A stretch of 64,000 nt of DNA from Spirodela intermedia (Eukaryota > Streptophyta > Magnoliopsida > Alismatales > Araceae): NCBI GenBank assembly GCA_902729315.2, contig LR746265.1, forward strand, positions 2,460,892 through 2,524,891, given 5' to 3'. The stretch's first letter is position 1, and the number at the start of each line of letters is the position of its first letter. Shown here piece by piece: positions 37,301 through 50,149 of the stretch. The position numbers and the translations under genes are program-made. The notes beneath the pieces are model-generated. The model made no database searches. It saw only the letters and a list, made by a program, of their open reading frames with translations, and was not told the origin of the DNA.

Positions 37301-40300
37301 TTCTAACTTCAGCATCATTGTCGTAATTCTTTATTTACCAATATTGCTACAGTTTATCTGGTGACAAAGTCAAGGTTTCAAGAAGTTTTCTGATTGCTGT
37401 CTCATCTTATGTTGGTACTCGAGTAGTTGGCTGAAATACTTATATCTCTGGGCAGGCAATAATCCTTTTGATTGTTTGTATTAGGTCATCTAATCATATA
37501 GAGCAGTAAATAGATAAGGGCTTAGACAGGTTGGATAGAACTACGTCATTCATGAAGTCTAGATTCGTGTTTACATCACGATTGGATTGGTCACTCCAAC
37601 CACATACACATGTGGGATACAATCCTTCAGGTTTAAGTGGGATGGTACAAACCATTGTGGGTTGGATTCCCCTCTCTTCTCCCATTTCATGGTATGAATC
37701 TCCTCTCACATAATCAAGTTCTCATTTCCTCTTCACCAGCTCTCTGCAAAAACTGTTAAGTGATCTAATCCCATGTTTTTAGGATGACGGAGGCCAAGGC
37801 AGGCCATTGGAATAGAACCAAGATCACTTGTGTGGCATACCATCCTTTAGGCGACGATCAGCTGCCTCCTTTTATTCAAACCTCACTTGTTATCTTCTGG
37901 ATTTTTAATATACCTGTGACATATTTAACCAATCCCAAGATCAACTAGATAAAGGATAGCAATGCTCACTGTTCTATCTATCATATGCCGAGGAATTTCA
38001 GCCATTATGTTGCTTGTAGATGTCTGCATGGCCTTTTATGCTTTTAGCTGAATCAGACAGTTGCTTTACTTGTTCAGTGAACCTTCTCAAATGATGATTG
38101 CAGAGGTATGTAGCAGATATTGGAAAAGCATGGCCCGTCTTGATTGTCTGTGGTGCAATGTTACCGTTATTTTTGTCAATCATCTGGCTATTAATGATTC
38201 GGCACTTTGTATCTGCAATGACGTGGATAACTGTAGGTCTTTTCAACTCCCTCATTATATCAGTGACGATGTTATTCTACATGAAAGGTTAGAGTTTTCA
38301 GTATATTTTTTATATTCATCAGAAAAATCGTATTGTTCTTCTATTTGTATCCCTACTTTGCATCCTTATTTGTGGTGTCATGAATTCCATAGTTGTAGTG
38401 ATTGAAGCTCATGGGATGGGTGTTTTGAAACTAACTGATTCTAGATGAAATTTTCTCAGAGGAAGCTGCTGTTGGATACTAGTGATATGTCAGTAATCTT
38501 CTTGAGAGCTCATAAATCAAGCATGTACATCCTCCCCTTTTACTTCATGATGCTATGATGCTGACCATTTTCAAAAGAATAATTAGCCATTTCAAGAAAA
38601 TAATTTGGTCTTTAGAACCAGTGAAATAAGCTAGAATATCTCAAATTAATAATTCATGATGTACCAGTGAAATAAAATAATAAGGGAACCAAAAAATATG
38701 TTTGATCACTTTCCAGATCTTTATTCCCTGAAATGGAGAAAACGAATAGTCAGTTTGTCTTCACTTAACGATTTTCTATAGCAAAAGGCATTGCTTTGAA
38801 ATGATATAATATTATAAATGGTTATCTCACCTTCTGAAAGCAGATGCTGTTGAGCAGTCAGATATTAGAGTCTTTTCCAAGGTAAGCATGTGAAAATTGG
38901 GATTGTGGAAACTTCCAGCTGCCAGCTGACCAACTAATTAAGGAAACTTCCACATGTAGAATTCTTTTTTTAAAAAACTTTTAGAGCGTGATTATTTGTG
39001 TCTAATGATCCATAATCTGTAGTATACCTTACCTCAGATGGAGTATCCTGCAATGAAGCTTCTCAACGTGTTTCTTTTGTTTCGACGAATATCAGGTGTT
39101 GATATTATGATATTTATTGAAATTTTGTCGATTAAATGAATAGTGCTTGGGAAGAGATTTCAAAGGTAGGCTGTATAGTCTTAAGGATAGTTACAATTGA
39201 TTAGTGTGTGTGATCTTATGACAGTTTTTTAAATAAGGTAGGTGTTTGAACATAATAGAAATGTCATATATTTCTGGATATGGTCACGGTACGTCCTTTA
39301 GGAAAATATGTAGCAGATACGACCGGGTTCTCTGTAACTGTCCAAAGGAGACATGCATCGACGCATTCATTAGTTTGAACAATACAAATGCAAGTACTCT
39401 GAAGCAAATTAGCTCGGGTGCAATCCTACCTTTTGCTTGGCTACAGTATATTATCAGATTATCCACAAGTGCCAGTTGTGAACCTACCAATGAAATGAAG
39501 AACTGAAGGTAGAATAGCCTTCAACCTTTGAAGTGTAGCTTTCAATAAATCAGCGAGGAAAAAGAAAAAAAGTATAGGAAAATATGATGATGAAAAAATG
39601 GCAGCAGAGAGATAAAAACAAAAAACAGAAGGCACAAAAATGCTTGCAATGCCGCAAGGATGATCTGAAAGAGGAAAGCAGTATGGTGACGACAACTTCT
39701 GCTGTTCAGCATGCTTTTATGGGCTCTTTTGCACGGATATATTTGTTCAATTACTTTTTTATATGATTTTCTATGATGTCTTCTGGTATTGATTTCTATT
39801 CCAACTTGTATTTCATGTACCTCGTATTATATAGCTTCTACAGCATGTGCTGATTTGACTGGAACTCATATTCTGGGAACGCAAACGTCCACTATGCCTA
39901 TATTCATATATATCTGCACATATCTGACTAGTGGTCTTGATTTTTTAGCTGGATGGATAGGGAACGATGCCATATCTGCTGTTATTGGTGAAAGTGATCC
40001 ATATTACACTGTTACTGGAAGAGTGAGTTTCATGGATAAATTCAACTACTTTTAGGAATCAATGTTTAGTTCGCTTCATGGATTATAATACCCAATTTCA
40101 GGAGCTGAATCACATGCGTGCTGTTGCTGTTCTCATGACACTTGTAATGATTGTTGCCATTCTTTCCTCAATAGCCATTGTTCGTCGCATCCTCATGGCA
40201 ACATCTGTTTTAAAGGCAAGTAGACAACGGAAATCTTTGCTCCTTTGCACATATTCCCCTTATCCATCTTTCTCTTTTTCTTGTTCTTGGAATCTTGCAG

Positions 40301-42438
40301 AAAAACATTTAAAAAAAATAAATCTCTGCAGGTTGCTGCAAAGGTTATAGGTGAAGTTCAGGCTCTTATAATATTCCCAACTCTGCCATATGTTATCCTC
40401 GTGATATTTTTCATGTTCTGGGCCTCCGCTGCGCTTCACCTGTTTAGCTCTGGTCAGATCATCAGAAATGAATGCAATGTCAACTGCTGTTCATACAACC
40501 TGAAATCCAACAGGGTGAACTGCGATAACTGTTGTGGATACAGCATACACTACACCCCTCATATCACCGTGGCCATCCTCTTTCACCTCTTTGGCTGCTT
40601 TTGGGTGACGCAGTTCATCATTGCATCTTCCTCTACTGTGATAGCAGGATCAGTTGCTTCGTACTATTGGACCCGTGGAGAGGTTTCGGTGAGTAAAGAA
40701 CTTATCGAATGCCATTCTTCTGTCTTAATCTCTTAGACCAAAGTGAACCTATGTCATTATCCAAAATTTCAAATTGACCTTGAAAATTTGTAAAGAAATT
40801 GAAAATCTTCTCAGATGTAATGTAGTAGCCAAGACACACTTTCATATACTGAACAAGGAAAGAAAGCCCATATATTGTCTTTCCCTTGGCTGAACACTGA
40901 TGTCTATATTTAATGCAGGAGATTCCTTTCCTTCCAGTGTTCTCTTCTTTAAAGCGGTTTCTGCGTTATAGTATCGGCTCCGTGGCTCTTGGCTCTCTGA
41001 TCGTATCCATTGTTGAGTCAATCCGCTTTATTCTCGAGTCAATCCGGCGAAGGCTAAAGTTCAGTGATACAGTTTCTGAAAGCTGGATGGGGAGAGCAAC
41101 GTCGTTCTCTTCCCAATGTTGCCTTGGATGCATTGAATGGACCATCAAATCGGTGAATCGGAATGCATACATTATGGTAAGATTCTAATTACTCAAAAGA
41201 ACTTACATTCCTAAACCCCATCGGCATCCAAGTTCGAGGTGTGCTCATAAATTACATGTTCCTGTCGCGGCACATGCATATCTTACGGTATTTAACTACT
41301 TCGACTGATGCCTTAATCTCAGAATTGTTGCATCTCATTTCTGATTTCGTAACACTGCCTGTGTTTCTTCTATATGCATTCATCTTCTATAAACCCTTTA
41401 GAAAACAAATCCCTGGAGGTGTGTGTAGAGCAGCACGATGAGTTTCTGATCTTTTACAATAATGTTACTACAATGTAAAACTGTGGCGTTCCTTTTCTTC
41501 ACCCAAAAAAAGCTGGTAGAATTTTTCGAGAGAAATAAATGGGCTTGAATAGCTTGAAGGTTGTGGAGGGAGATGAGTGATGCACCCTTGTGGCAATCAG
41601 GGAAGATATCTCAGTGGATATTTATGCTTATTTTTATCAATTATCGCCGAGATGAAATCAAAACCTCGTGCAAATTTGCAGGGTATAGCCATCCTTTTAA
41701 AGAAAAGTATTCATTGTCCTACATCTGCACATGAGCGAGCTAACTCTTCTGTTTTGGTTGGACAGATTGCTATAACTGGCAAAGGATTCTTCAAAGCTTC
41801 TTCTATCGCAACTGGTTTGATAATGAACAACATTCTACGCATAGGAAAAGTAAATGTCATCGGAGATGTCATACTCTTTCTTGGAAAGCTATGCATCAGC
41901 CTATTCTGCACGGTTTTTGCATTCCTAATGCTGGACAATCACAAGTTTAAATCTGCCCACAACAAGGTTTCTTCCCCGTTGTTTCCTGTTTTGGTAAGAC
42001 TCCTAAATCTGTTATCTTATGAGACCTTGTTCCAACAAGATAACTGGGGTCATGAATCTGAACACGACTAAAGAAAGGCCCTTCTAAGTCATTTCTTGCT
42101 TGGATATTCTAAGAATGATTAATGAGCTTAAAGTCCTGAACTTTTTTTCCAACGTACGACATTTCCTATGGTCTGTTATGGTTATTTCCTAAATAGGCCT
42201 CTGGCACTGGTTATTCTTATCCTAAACATGAAGTGTGGATGTGTAGGTGTGCTGGGCCCTTGGTTATATTGTTGCAACCCTCTTCTTTGCCGTCGTAGAG
42301 ATGGCCATCGACACCATCATCCTCTCCTTCTGCCAAGATGCCGAAGAACATCAGGGCACGGCACAGTATGCACCACCCCTCCTCATGGAGACACTTGAGG
42401 ACCAAGGAGAGATGCAGAGACTAACTCAGGGATCTTAA
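34304..42438 (+). CDS. CTL1: Choline transporter-like protein (CHER1/CTL1 type)
   Basis: A multi-pass membrane protein of the SLC44 family. Arabidopsis CHER1/CTL1 acts at the trans-Golgi network and forming cell plate and is needed for sieve plate formation and lipid homeostasis. Ten exons: 34304..34494, 35397..35755, 36330..36475, 38104..38287, 39949..40022, 40102..40215, 40332..40688, 40919..41176, 41766..41993, 42247..42438 (700 aa, the usual length). Landmarks are MGGPLGAIIGRYP and HNRKCRDLVFLIIFIAFWV (first membrane span), a Cys-rich luminal loop (NYGLDYKGNICGDKHADPDL), WPVLIVCGAMLPLFLSIIWL, LFSSGQIIRNECN, CCGYSIHYTPHIT, IAGSVASYYW, WTIKSVNRNAYIM, ILRIGKVNVIGDVILFLGK and SIDT-like AIDTIILSFCQDAEEH near the end. 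The intron at 40216-40331 has a GC donor. Divergent from GRXS17. Confidence 0.97.
40216..40331 (+). other. GC-AG intron of the CTL gene
   Basis: Exon 6 ends TTAAAG and is followed by GCAAGT; exon 7 begins after CTGCAG with GTTGCTGCAAAG. Keeping the conserved reading TSVLK-VAAKVIGEVQA requires the donor AAG|GCAAGT. The nearest GT, four bases on, would shift the frame. Confidence 0.88.
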
Positions 42439-44460
42439 GCGGTACCCCGTTTCTTCCCCTCCAAGGGCAGCGCTCTACGTGAAGATCAGAGAGCAACAGC
42501 TTCACCCATCCCTGGGGGATTCTCTTCCTGCTTGGATTATAATCGGTTCCGCTGCTGGAATATCTTTCTTTAAACTGTAATGTAGTACGTGCACCTACTT
42601 GTAGGGCATATTACTATTAGCAGTGTAAAAGCCTGAGGCCTTTCTAGTTGACTGTCCTCCCTTTTTGCCTTCTCTATCGATTGCAATGGTTTTCGGCAGA
42701 GCAACGAATCATTAACGAATCCGTAGGGAATGCCTGAATCATTAACGAAAATTCATCCCGCATTCAGTGGCCGCGAAAATCAGATCAATCTAGAACATTG
42801 GCAGAGTTTTAAATAATAGAAAACTCAATAATTCATCACTTGTCTGATAAAAAGACAATTTCACCAACTCCTGACAACCTTGACTTGAAAACATTTAAAA
42901 ATCCAGAATTCAAACAACCCATATAAAAGCATCAAACCTGCCCCATAATATTTAGCTATCGTCTATAAAAATGTAGCTTTTTAAGATGAAAGGCGACTGT
43001 AGGTACTCTTTAAGAGTCTTAATCTTTTTGGGAGTCTCCTACAAAACTCAACTTTCTTGGATCAATGGTACTGACCTGGATGCAAATTGTTCCGGCGTCC
43101 TCGGTCCATTGAATTGATTCTTTCTCTAAAAGCTGTAGAACCTGCTCGAAGTGGATATTCCTTTATTGATTAGCGCAGAGCCGATGGGCCATGATAATTT
43201 GTCCAATTATTTTGGCGTATTGATGCAGGAAATGAAAAATAAATGCACACCATGGAACAAAATGAACAATCAACTTTTTTATTTAAGAAAATGACTCAAA
43301 CAAAAGGCATTATGTTAGGCAGAAGGGGAGAGTTCTCGAAGGAAACACGCCACAGCTACCTGAAGGTAATGGATAGTGCAGGCACTTGGATAAGTCCATG
43401 TCTGCACGATACGTACTTAGATTTAGACGTGTATTGATTAATTGACTGAATTTTTCTATTTATATTTAAGAGTATAAGGTAGGAAATAATAAGGAAAGAG
43501 CCCTCTATTTTAAGGACACCGGAAACAAAGTCTTGTCTCAAACCTGTATCCATCGCCATTCTGTAGGGAACCTGTTTCAGTGGTGACTCACATGAACATC
43601 CATATATCTCTTTTTCATATTTAGCATTCGTGGTATTATCAAGTTTTTTAGAATATATATTTCACTCTCTGCATCACCCAAACAAGAGGAGGGACCCTAA
43701 AAAAGCCTCTTTTAAAATTGGAAAATTTACACTTTTATTTGAAAATTAAAAATAAACCCCTCATATATTTAGCAAACTGTCATTTTGGCTGTCTATTAGT
43801 GTAATTGCCGTCTGTCAGAATATGGCCTCCAGCATATAAAAGCAACCAGTGTTTTTTTGCCTCCCCCCCCCCCCACGTGCATTTCTGGGCGATTTGGTGG
43901 GAGAGAAACACAGAACACAGAAAATTACTAGGATGTCAAGATAGCTTCAACAGAACACAGAAATCAGTGAAACATTAGACATTGGCAGCTGATCTCAGGA
44001 GAACAGACAAATTGCTACTTTTTTTTTCTGGGTGGAGAAACTTTTTAATCCATGTATTTGAATATTCCATGTGATGATCATGAATCAACGATCTACTATT
44101 TCGCTTAGTCCAATGTAGTCTGCCGCCCTCTATTAGTTTTGTGACTGGCCTTTAGCCTATAATTCTCCTGATTTTCTAATTATGCCAAGAGTATTTTTTT
44201 TCCAACCTTTGGGCCAAACAGAAATCCCATTCATCTATGAATATGTTTGAAAGCCAACTCTTAAATGTTTTCTGAAACAGGAAAAAGGTCGTGCCTCTTC
44301 TCCAAGGTTTAGAACCTTCCAAAGACCAAGGATTAGCCCCATAAAGAGAAACAGAGTTGTCTTTCTGAGGAAAACATAACCGTTAATTATGTTTCCAAGA
44401 ACAAAATGGAATCGTTTTAACAGTAAGCCGGTTGACGGAAATTGAAGTAAAGAATATTAC
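42439..44460. other. Convergent spacer between the CTL and Smr genes
   Basis: This holds the CTL 3' UTR, a C homopolymer at 43863-43874, and AT-rich sequence. The missing last exon or exons of the minus-strand Smr gene should lie at its upper end. A CCTCAG acceptor candidate occurs on the minus strand near 44370, but the reading after it is not clearly Smr-like. Confidence 0.45.
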
Positions 44461-47400
44461 CATTTTTCTCCTTTTCCCTTTAGTAATATCCCCACCATCA
44501 GCATCCACGAGAACCTTCAAGCACTGGTAAGCTAAGAAAAGCGAGAGAAAAAATCATGAGATAGAAGGGAGTCATCAAATAACCCAATGGCTTTGTATTT
44601 GAAGATCATTTACATGGAATTCCGGCGAGAGATTCCAAATGGAATTTCAGAAGTTTTACTGCTTCCTTTGGATGATGCCCGTGCAAATTAAGAACAAAAT
44701 CATCTTGGCTTCGCCTGCTTTCAGAAAATCAATGCATCACAACAATTAGAGTAGTAGTTCTCCCAGTGTTGAAGATGTAAACGGAACCATACTGACCCCA
44801 TGCCAAGAATCAATCCAGAAGACTTCTCATCTGCCTTTTGAGCCATCTTTAGATAGAAATTTCCCTGGCATGAGAAAGACAATAAAATGGTCGCTGTATT
44901 GATTGAGAATAGAAGTAACTTTCCACACCACCGAAAACCAACCGTTCTAAGTGAGAGAAAGATAAGATTAAAGGAATGGATACCTGTTCTTGAAGGTAAT
45001 CAGCTTTGCCACGGTCACCCTTGGTAAAAGCATCTACAGCCTATCAAAAGCCAGCAAAATTTTATGAATCCGCACTATATAGATACATCACTTTTGCAAA
45101 ATGAATAATCTTAGTCGAACATGGTCATCGACTATATCAAATCTTACAGCTTCATAGTATTCTCTCATCATCTCCCAATTCTGCTTTGCAGTTCTTCTAT
45201 GGATCAGATAGCCATCCTCTTCATCCTCATCTAGAAAGAGAAAAGAACTTTGAACTTAAGAGTTCATTTTGGACGGAAACAGAATAATTGAAATACGAAA
45301 ATATTTATAAACACATCTGAAAAGATCAATCTGCTCAATATTTTTCTCCACACGAGTATATATTTCAAGGTAATAGCAGAGACAGTGATTCTTCTTAAAT
45401 TTTAACTCAAAATGCCAGTCAAATGTCAGTGCAGTTGAAATTGTAATGAACTGGTTATGAAGGGAATGTGCGTATTCAGATTATTATCGTTTTCTCATAT
45501 CAAACTTGAAATCACAATAAAATACCCCTCAAATAAACAAACATCTCCATAATTTGAATTTGTCAAACTGGAATATGGTTAGTTTTCACCAATAGTTTTC
45601 AAGAGCTCCGAAAGCGAGCCTTCTGGAAACCAAGATTTTATTATTATTTTCTCGAGTTTTCTCGTTTTCAATTAAACCTTCTTGGAGAAGTATTGTAACC
45701 ATGTTTTTGGTGATACTAGTGGAAAACTTGGCATAAATGCTCTCTCAGAGCATATGCTCAAAAAGTTTTAGCATCGATACACACTTGGATAAGAATTGGA
45801 TATCTGATGCCTTATCCAAGTTTCTACTAATTATGAACCCACAAATGAGGTTCCATTCACATTCAAAGTCATGATTCCGATGCTCAGCCATGAAATATGC
45901 CAAATTCTGATTTAAATTTAGAGCTGTGGAAAATCTGCATGGCATCTGATTTCATACGGAATGGCATATTTTTTATACAAAATGCGGGATACAATTCTGT
46001 ATGAAATCATGTTTCCGCCGCATCCAAAGTCACTCAACATTTTGAAGTACTTTTTCACACAGACAATAGATTTGATAAATCAGGCTTCCATATTTCTGGA
46101 GGCCTAAATGTCCTCTTTTATTTGTCTCAACTCATTTTTTCTTCATAATGTTGCGCTTATATTGGGCATGTTTTCCTTTTACATTAACATTGTCTTCAAG
46201 TTACACGCATTACTGACACAGGTTAGAGCCTCTAATATGTAACTAGAAACTCCTTGCTAACCACCGCAGCCTTCAGAAAGAAATTATTTTTCTACTAATT
46301 TATTTTCTTTCCCTCCCTTCTTACTTTCCATTAACTGATATCATCCTCCATTGTTTATTACATTCTTGATTTTTGCCTAGTTTCTTTCAATTTTGATTTC
46401 TGATGAATAAAGATGCTTCAGGATCATTACAGTGTCTTCTGCCTGATTTTTAATCGGTAATTTGCCCAGTATGATTATGCAACATGTATCATACCCGATA
46501 CGGTCACATAATATTGAAATACCAGAATTTGATTACCTTGTAATGCATATACTAAAATCCTTTAAATCCTTGAGTTTAAAAGCAGAAGAAAAACTTATAC
46601 TTAACTCGATTAGGAGGTCGGGTTGAATAAACACTGATGTTTTTTTAAAATAGAAAACAAAGGTATAAAATAGTGTCTGGATTCGCATTGCTACGCAACA
46701 TTAATAGCGGTTCAGAAAAACAAATTAACAAAACCTATTGTAAAGTCAAATTGATCAACCACCTTTGACAACCTCTTTTGTGAGCTTGATTGAAGGTGTC
46801 GGCTCAACATCATCCAAAGGTGCACAGACAGACTTCTGTCCAACAATTCTGGTTCTGTTAAGGCCGATTGGAAGGCGAGTTCTTTTAGGCACCTCTTCAG
46901 ATATTTTTGGAGCACAAAACAAAGATTCTAATATCTCCCTCTGGAGAACGGTTTTCTTCTTGTGCGAGCTACGGGACTTGGTCGATTTTCTACAGAAAAA
47001 TACAACTGTCACAGCACTTAACTAAACCAACCTAAACCTTTGCAGAAAATTAATTTTTATTTGAAAATTATCTAATCCTCAGGTTAAAGCATTAACTTTC
47101 AAGAATTTAGGGTAATGTAGACAAAATAAAGAAGACAGATGAAGCGTGAGCAAATACCTTTCGGCTGAAGACGGTTTCAGTTCTCTTTCAGAAAGTTGAG
47201 GACCTAGAGTTTGGGTGCTACCTTTAAACTACAAATACAGTTTTTAAAAAACAGGTTAGAAATGAGAAGCTTTATAAAAATAAACTATTTACAAGAATGA
47301 TAGACAGTTACTTGAATAGTTTTAAAAGGCGATATTGTAATGTAGCATTACTTAACAAGTAATGTTGCCATCTGGGCTCAGGACTATATGAATAAATAGA

Positions 47401-50149
47401 AACAAAATAGAACAATCACCAAATTCGGAGCTCAATATGCTCACTCGACTGACAGAGATTGTTTGATGAATGGACACAAAACAAGTTTTGAGTTAGATAT
47501 GGCATCATCTTCTTAAAAAGCACCGTAAAGCTAACACGCTATCCAACTCAAACCAATAAGTAACTGTCTTCTAAGGGTTAAAGTCGATCTGTGGCACGCC
47601 ACAACAATCTTAAGATGAGCTGGCCAAGGGTTTAAACCTAGGACAGCCACATCTTCCAGAAATCCAAAAGAAAGCTTCAAATATCCAATAAAAAAATTAA
47701 ATCAATGCATTTTAAGCAATCCTGAAAGCTTCAATGATTTTTCCAACAGCACCCGTCCCTGGCTTTCCAGGAAGATGAAGAATTTTTCAGAGAGGCTCTA
47801 AGACTAGGTCCAACAGCGCAATAAAATGAAGGGAATTCACTGATTAACAATTATTTGAATTTTTTAAGGACATGTTATGTCACATAAATTTGTTATCAAC
47901 CTTGTGGGCTCAGTGTAACAAGGAAATTCTTTCAACACTGACATATGGAAATTCAAGCATCAAGTCCCCACATTAAAAAAAACATATTTTAACAAATTTA
48001 TGGCCAAGTCGATCGGACATGAGGTTAATGAAACTTGGGGAACGAAAAAAACAAACAATTCACAGATCTACTTTATGTTGTTCAAGATCTCAATAGTTTT
48101 GTGGTCATACTTCTTGAGCATCAGGATGGATTTCCTTGCCTTTGTCCAAATCTGATGATGAAGACGCCAACAAACGCTCCATTGTCTGCCACAGTCAAAC
48201 AATACTGTATATTGATTCGGAGGAAACATGATAAAGGTGGCAATGTATGCAAACCACCACATTTTTTAAAAAAAAATCATCATTTTCTGAATTATATATT
48301 ATATGCATAAGTTTTGGTTACAGTTTATCGCCTGTTACGGAAAAAAGATTAAAATTCTCCGTTGTATCAACAGAGCAGAATGTGAAATAGCTTTACAAAT
48401 TCGAAATTTTTCATTCCAGGTTCTTTCTAGTGTTAATAACGCTACTTATTTGACACCTAAATTATATATCTCCATAGTATAAGCTAGCATCAAAACAATG
48501 CGCTAGGCGACTTATATAAACATTTCTAAAACAATTTAGACAAAACATGCATACAACTTATTCAAAGTATTTAATATCTGAAAATTCATTCTATAATGAA
48601 TGGAGTGAATGAAGGATCATCTAGATCACCATCTAAAAACATGTCTGGAAAGAGGTAAAATGACAAATCATTTTACCTTTTTGGCATCAAATCCACATGA
48701 ACCTGCAAAAATAGTCGTTCAAAGATTATATGAAAATATTATACTATGAGCATTTAAAAGTCCAAGTGTACAGAAGTAAAGCGAATAATTGAGATAATTT
48801 TAGTGTCGCAATCCTGCCAGACAGAATATTCACCAAAAAAAGGTTCCCAGACAGATCTTCATTGCTATCTTCATTGCAAAAAAAGTAAAGCGAATAATTT
48901 TAAGTTTGTCTAAAATGCTATCTTCATTGCCCATTACATGATTTATCAGATATTTGCAAAGGAATTTGGTTACTCCATTAAACAAAAAACAGAAAAATAC
49001 CAAAGTATTTGTTGAATCAAAAAACATTAACACGAGCAACCATTCCCAACTGCTATGATACATATTGTAGATATGCATAATTTCAAACATCTGTCTTCGC
49101 ACGAAAACGAAGAAAATAACAACAAAATATAAAAAAAAATATGCAACAAGTTGATTTAATAATCGGTAAGTTCTAGTTGATTGAATAATCTTTGGCAAAG
49201 ACACGATTAACTTCACATCTACGAGTCAAAGGAAAAGAAATAAGGAACTTTCAACAAGCAATTTCTTGTGTCATTACGTCAATAAATTCATTTTCTCATT
49301 ATTTGTTATTCAGGACCTTCTTGCGTTCACCGACAGCAAGAAAGAGATTCCATCGTTTTATGCAACCGCTAATGCACCTTTCTTTTAACAAATGTTAGGA
49401 GCATGGTCTAACCATGAGGATACTATTTTATTACCGTGTTGGGTCCCAAGTTTGTATGGATTCCTATTTTCTTACCGGGGTAGAACTAATAATCAAATGT
49501 TAATCCATGAAAGGATGCAGAGACTACTGCGGCACAAAGGATAAGAGTGTATTGAAGACCTAAGTTCGCACTCACCGAGAACATCTTTGATCACATTCTT
49601 GTCAAGCTTGAAGCCATCCCCCAGCATGGAGAACAAAAAGTCTATAGTGTCCTGGTTCTCTGCAGGAGCATTTTCCGTAGTAGATGCAGATGAAACTGTT
49701 TTCCAAGCAGCATCATCCACCACAGGTTCCTTCAGCACTATTTTCAATGGTTTTGATGGCCTCGATCGTTCAGAGTGGGATGAAGTAGATAAATAATATC
49801 CCTTCCCCAAGACTGCTGAAACTATGCCCGTTGATGCAGTTAGCTTTTCTGGCTTTAAAATAGGGGAACCCTGGTAAAGATAGTTCGGCTCCTTAACAAC
49901 GTTCTCAAGCTGTGATTGAACGGAGTGTATATCACTGATCACGATGTCGTCGCAGGACTGAAACCCATCAGTTGGTGTTGTTCCTTGACGCTGAGATAGC
50001 ATTTCACCGGCCGTATTCACATCGCCCCCGGCCCTCAAATAGGCGGAGGCTATTTCTTCGAGTGAGCAAACTGAACTGAAAACATCGAACAGGCTCTTCA
50101 ACGCCGTCTCCTCGTCAGTCTTTGAACCTTGTGAATTGGGTGGATCCAT
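44461..50149 (-). CDS. CUE-like, DUF1771 and Smr-domain protein (3' end unresolved)
   Basis: This resembles plant proteins that combine a ubiquitin-binding-like helix bundle, DUF1771 and a Smr (small MutS-related) domain; Smr domains act on nucleic acids as nucleases, but no role is established here. Ten exons: 50149..49576, 48702..48677, 48185..48111, 47228..47158, 46989..46763, 45230..45148, 45040..44984, 44864..44797, 44714..44614, 44531..44461 (at least 451 aa). The N-terminus (ALKSLFDVFSSVCSLEEIAS, AYLRAGGDVNTAGEML) looks CUE-like. DUF1771 includes AKQNWEMMREYYEA, AVDAFTKGDRGKADYLQEQ and FYLKMAQKADEKSSG. Smr has FVLNLHGHHPKEAVKLLKFH and LKVLVDADGGDITKGKRRKM. The final Smr strands are not found, so the gene ends somewhere below 44461. 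Exon 2 is a 26-nt micro-exon. Confidence 0.82.
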
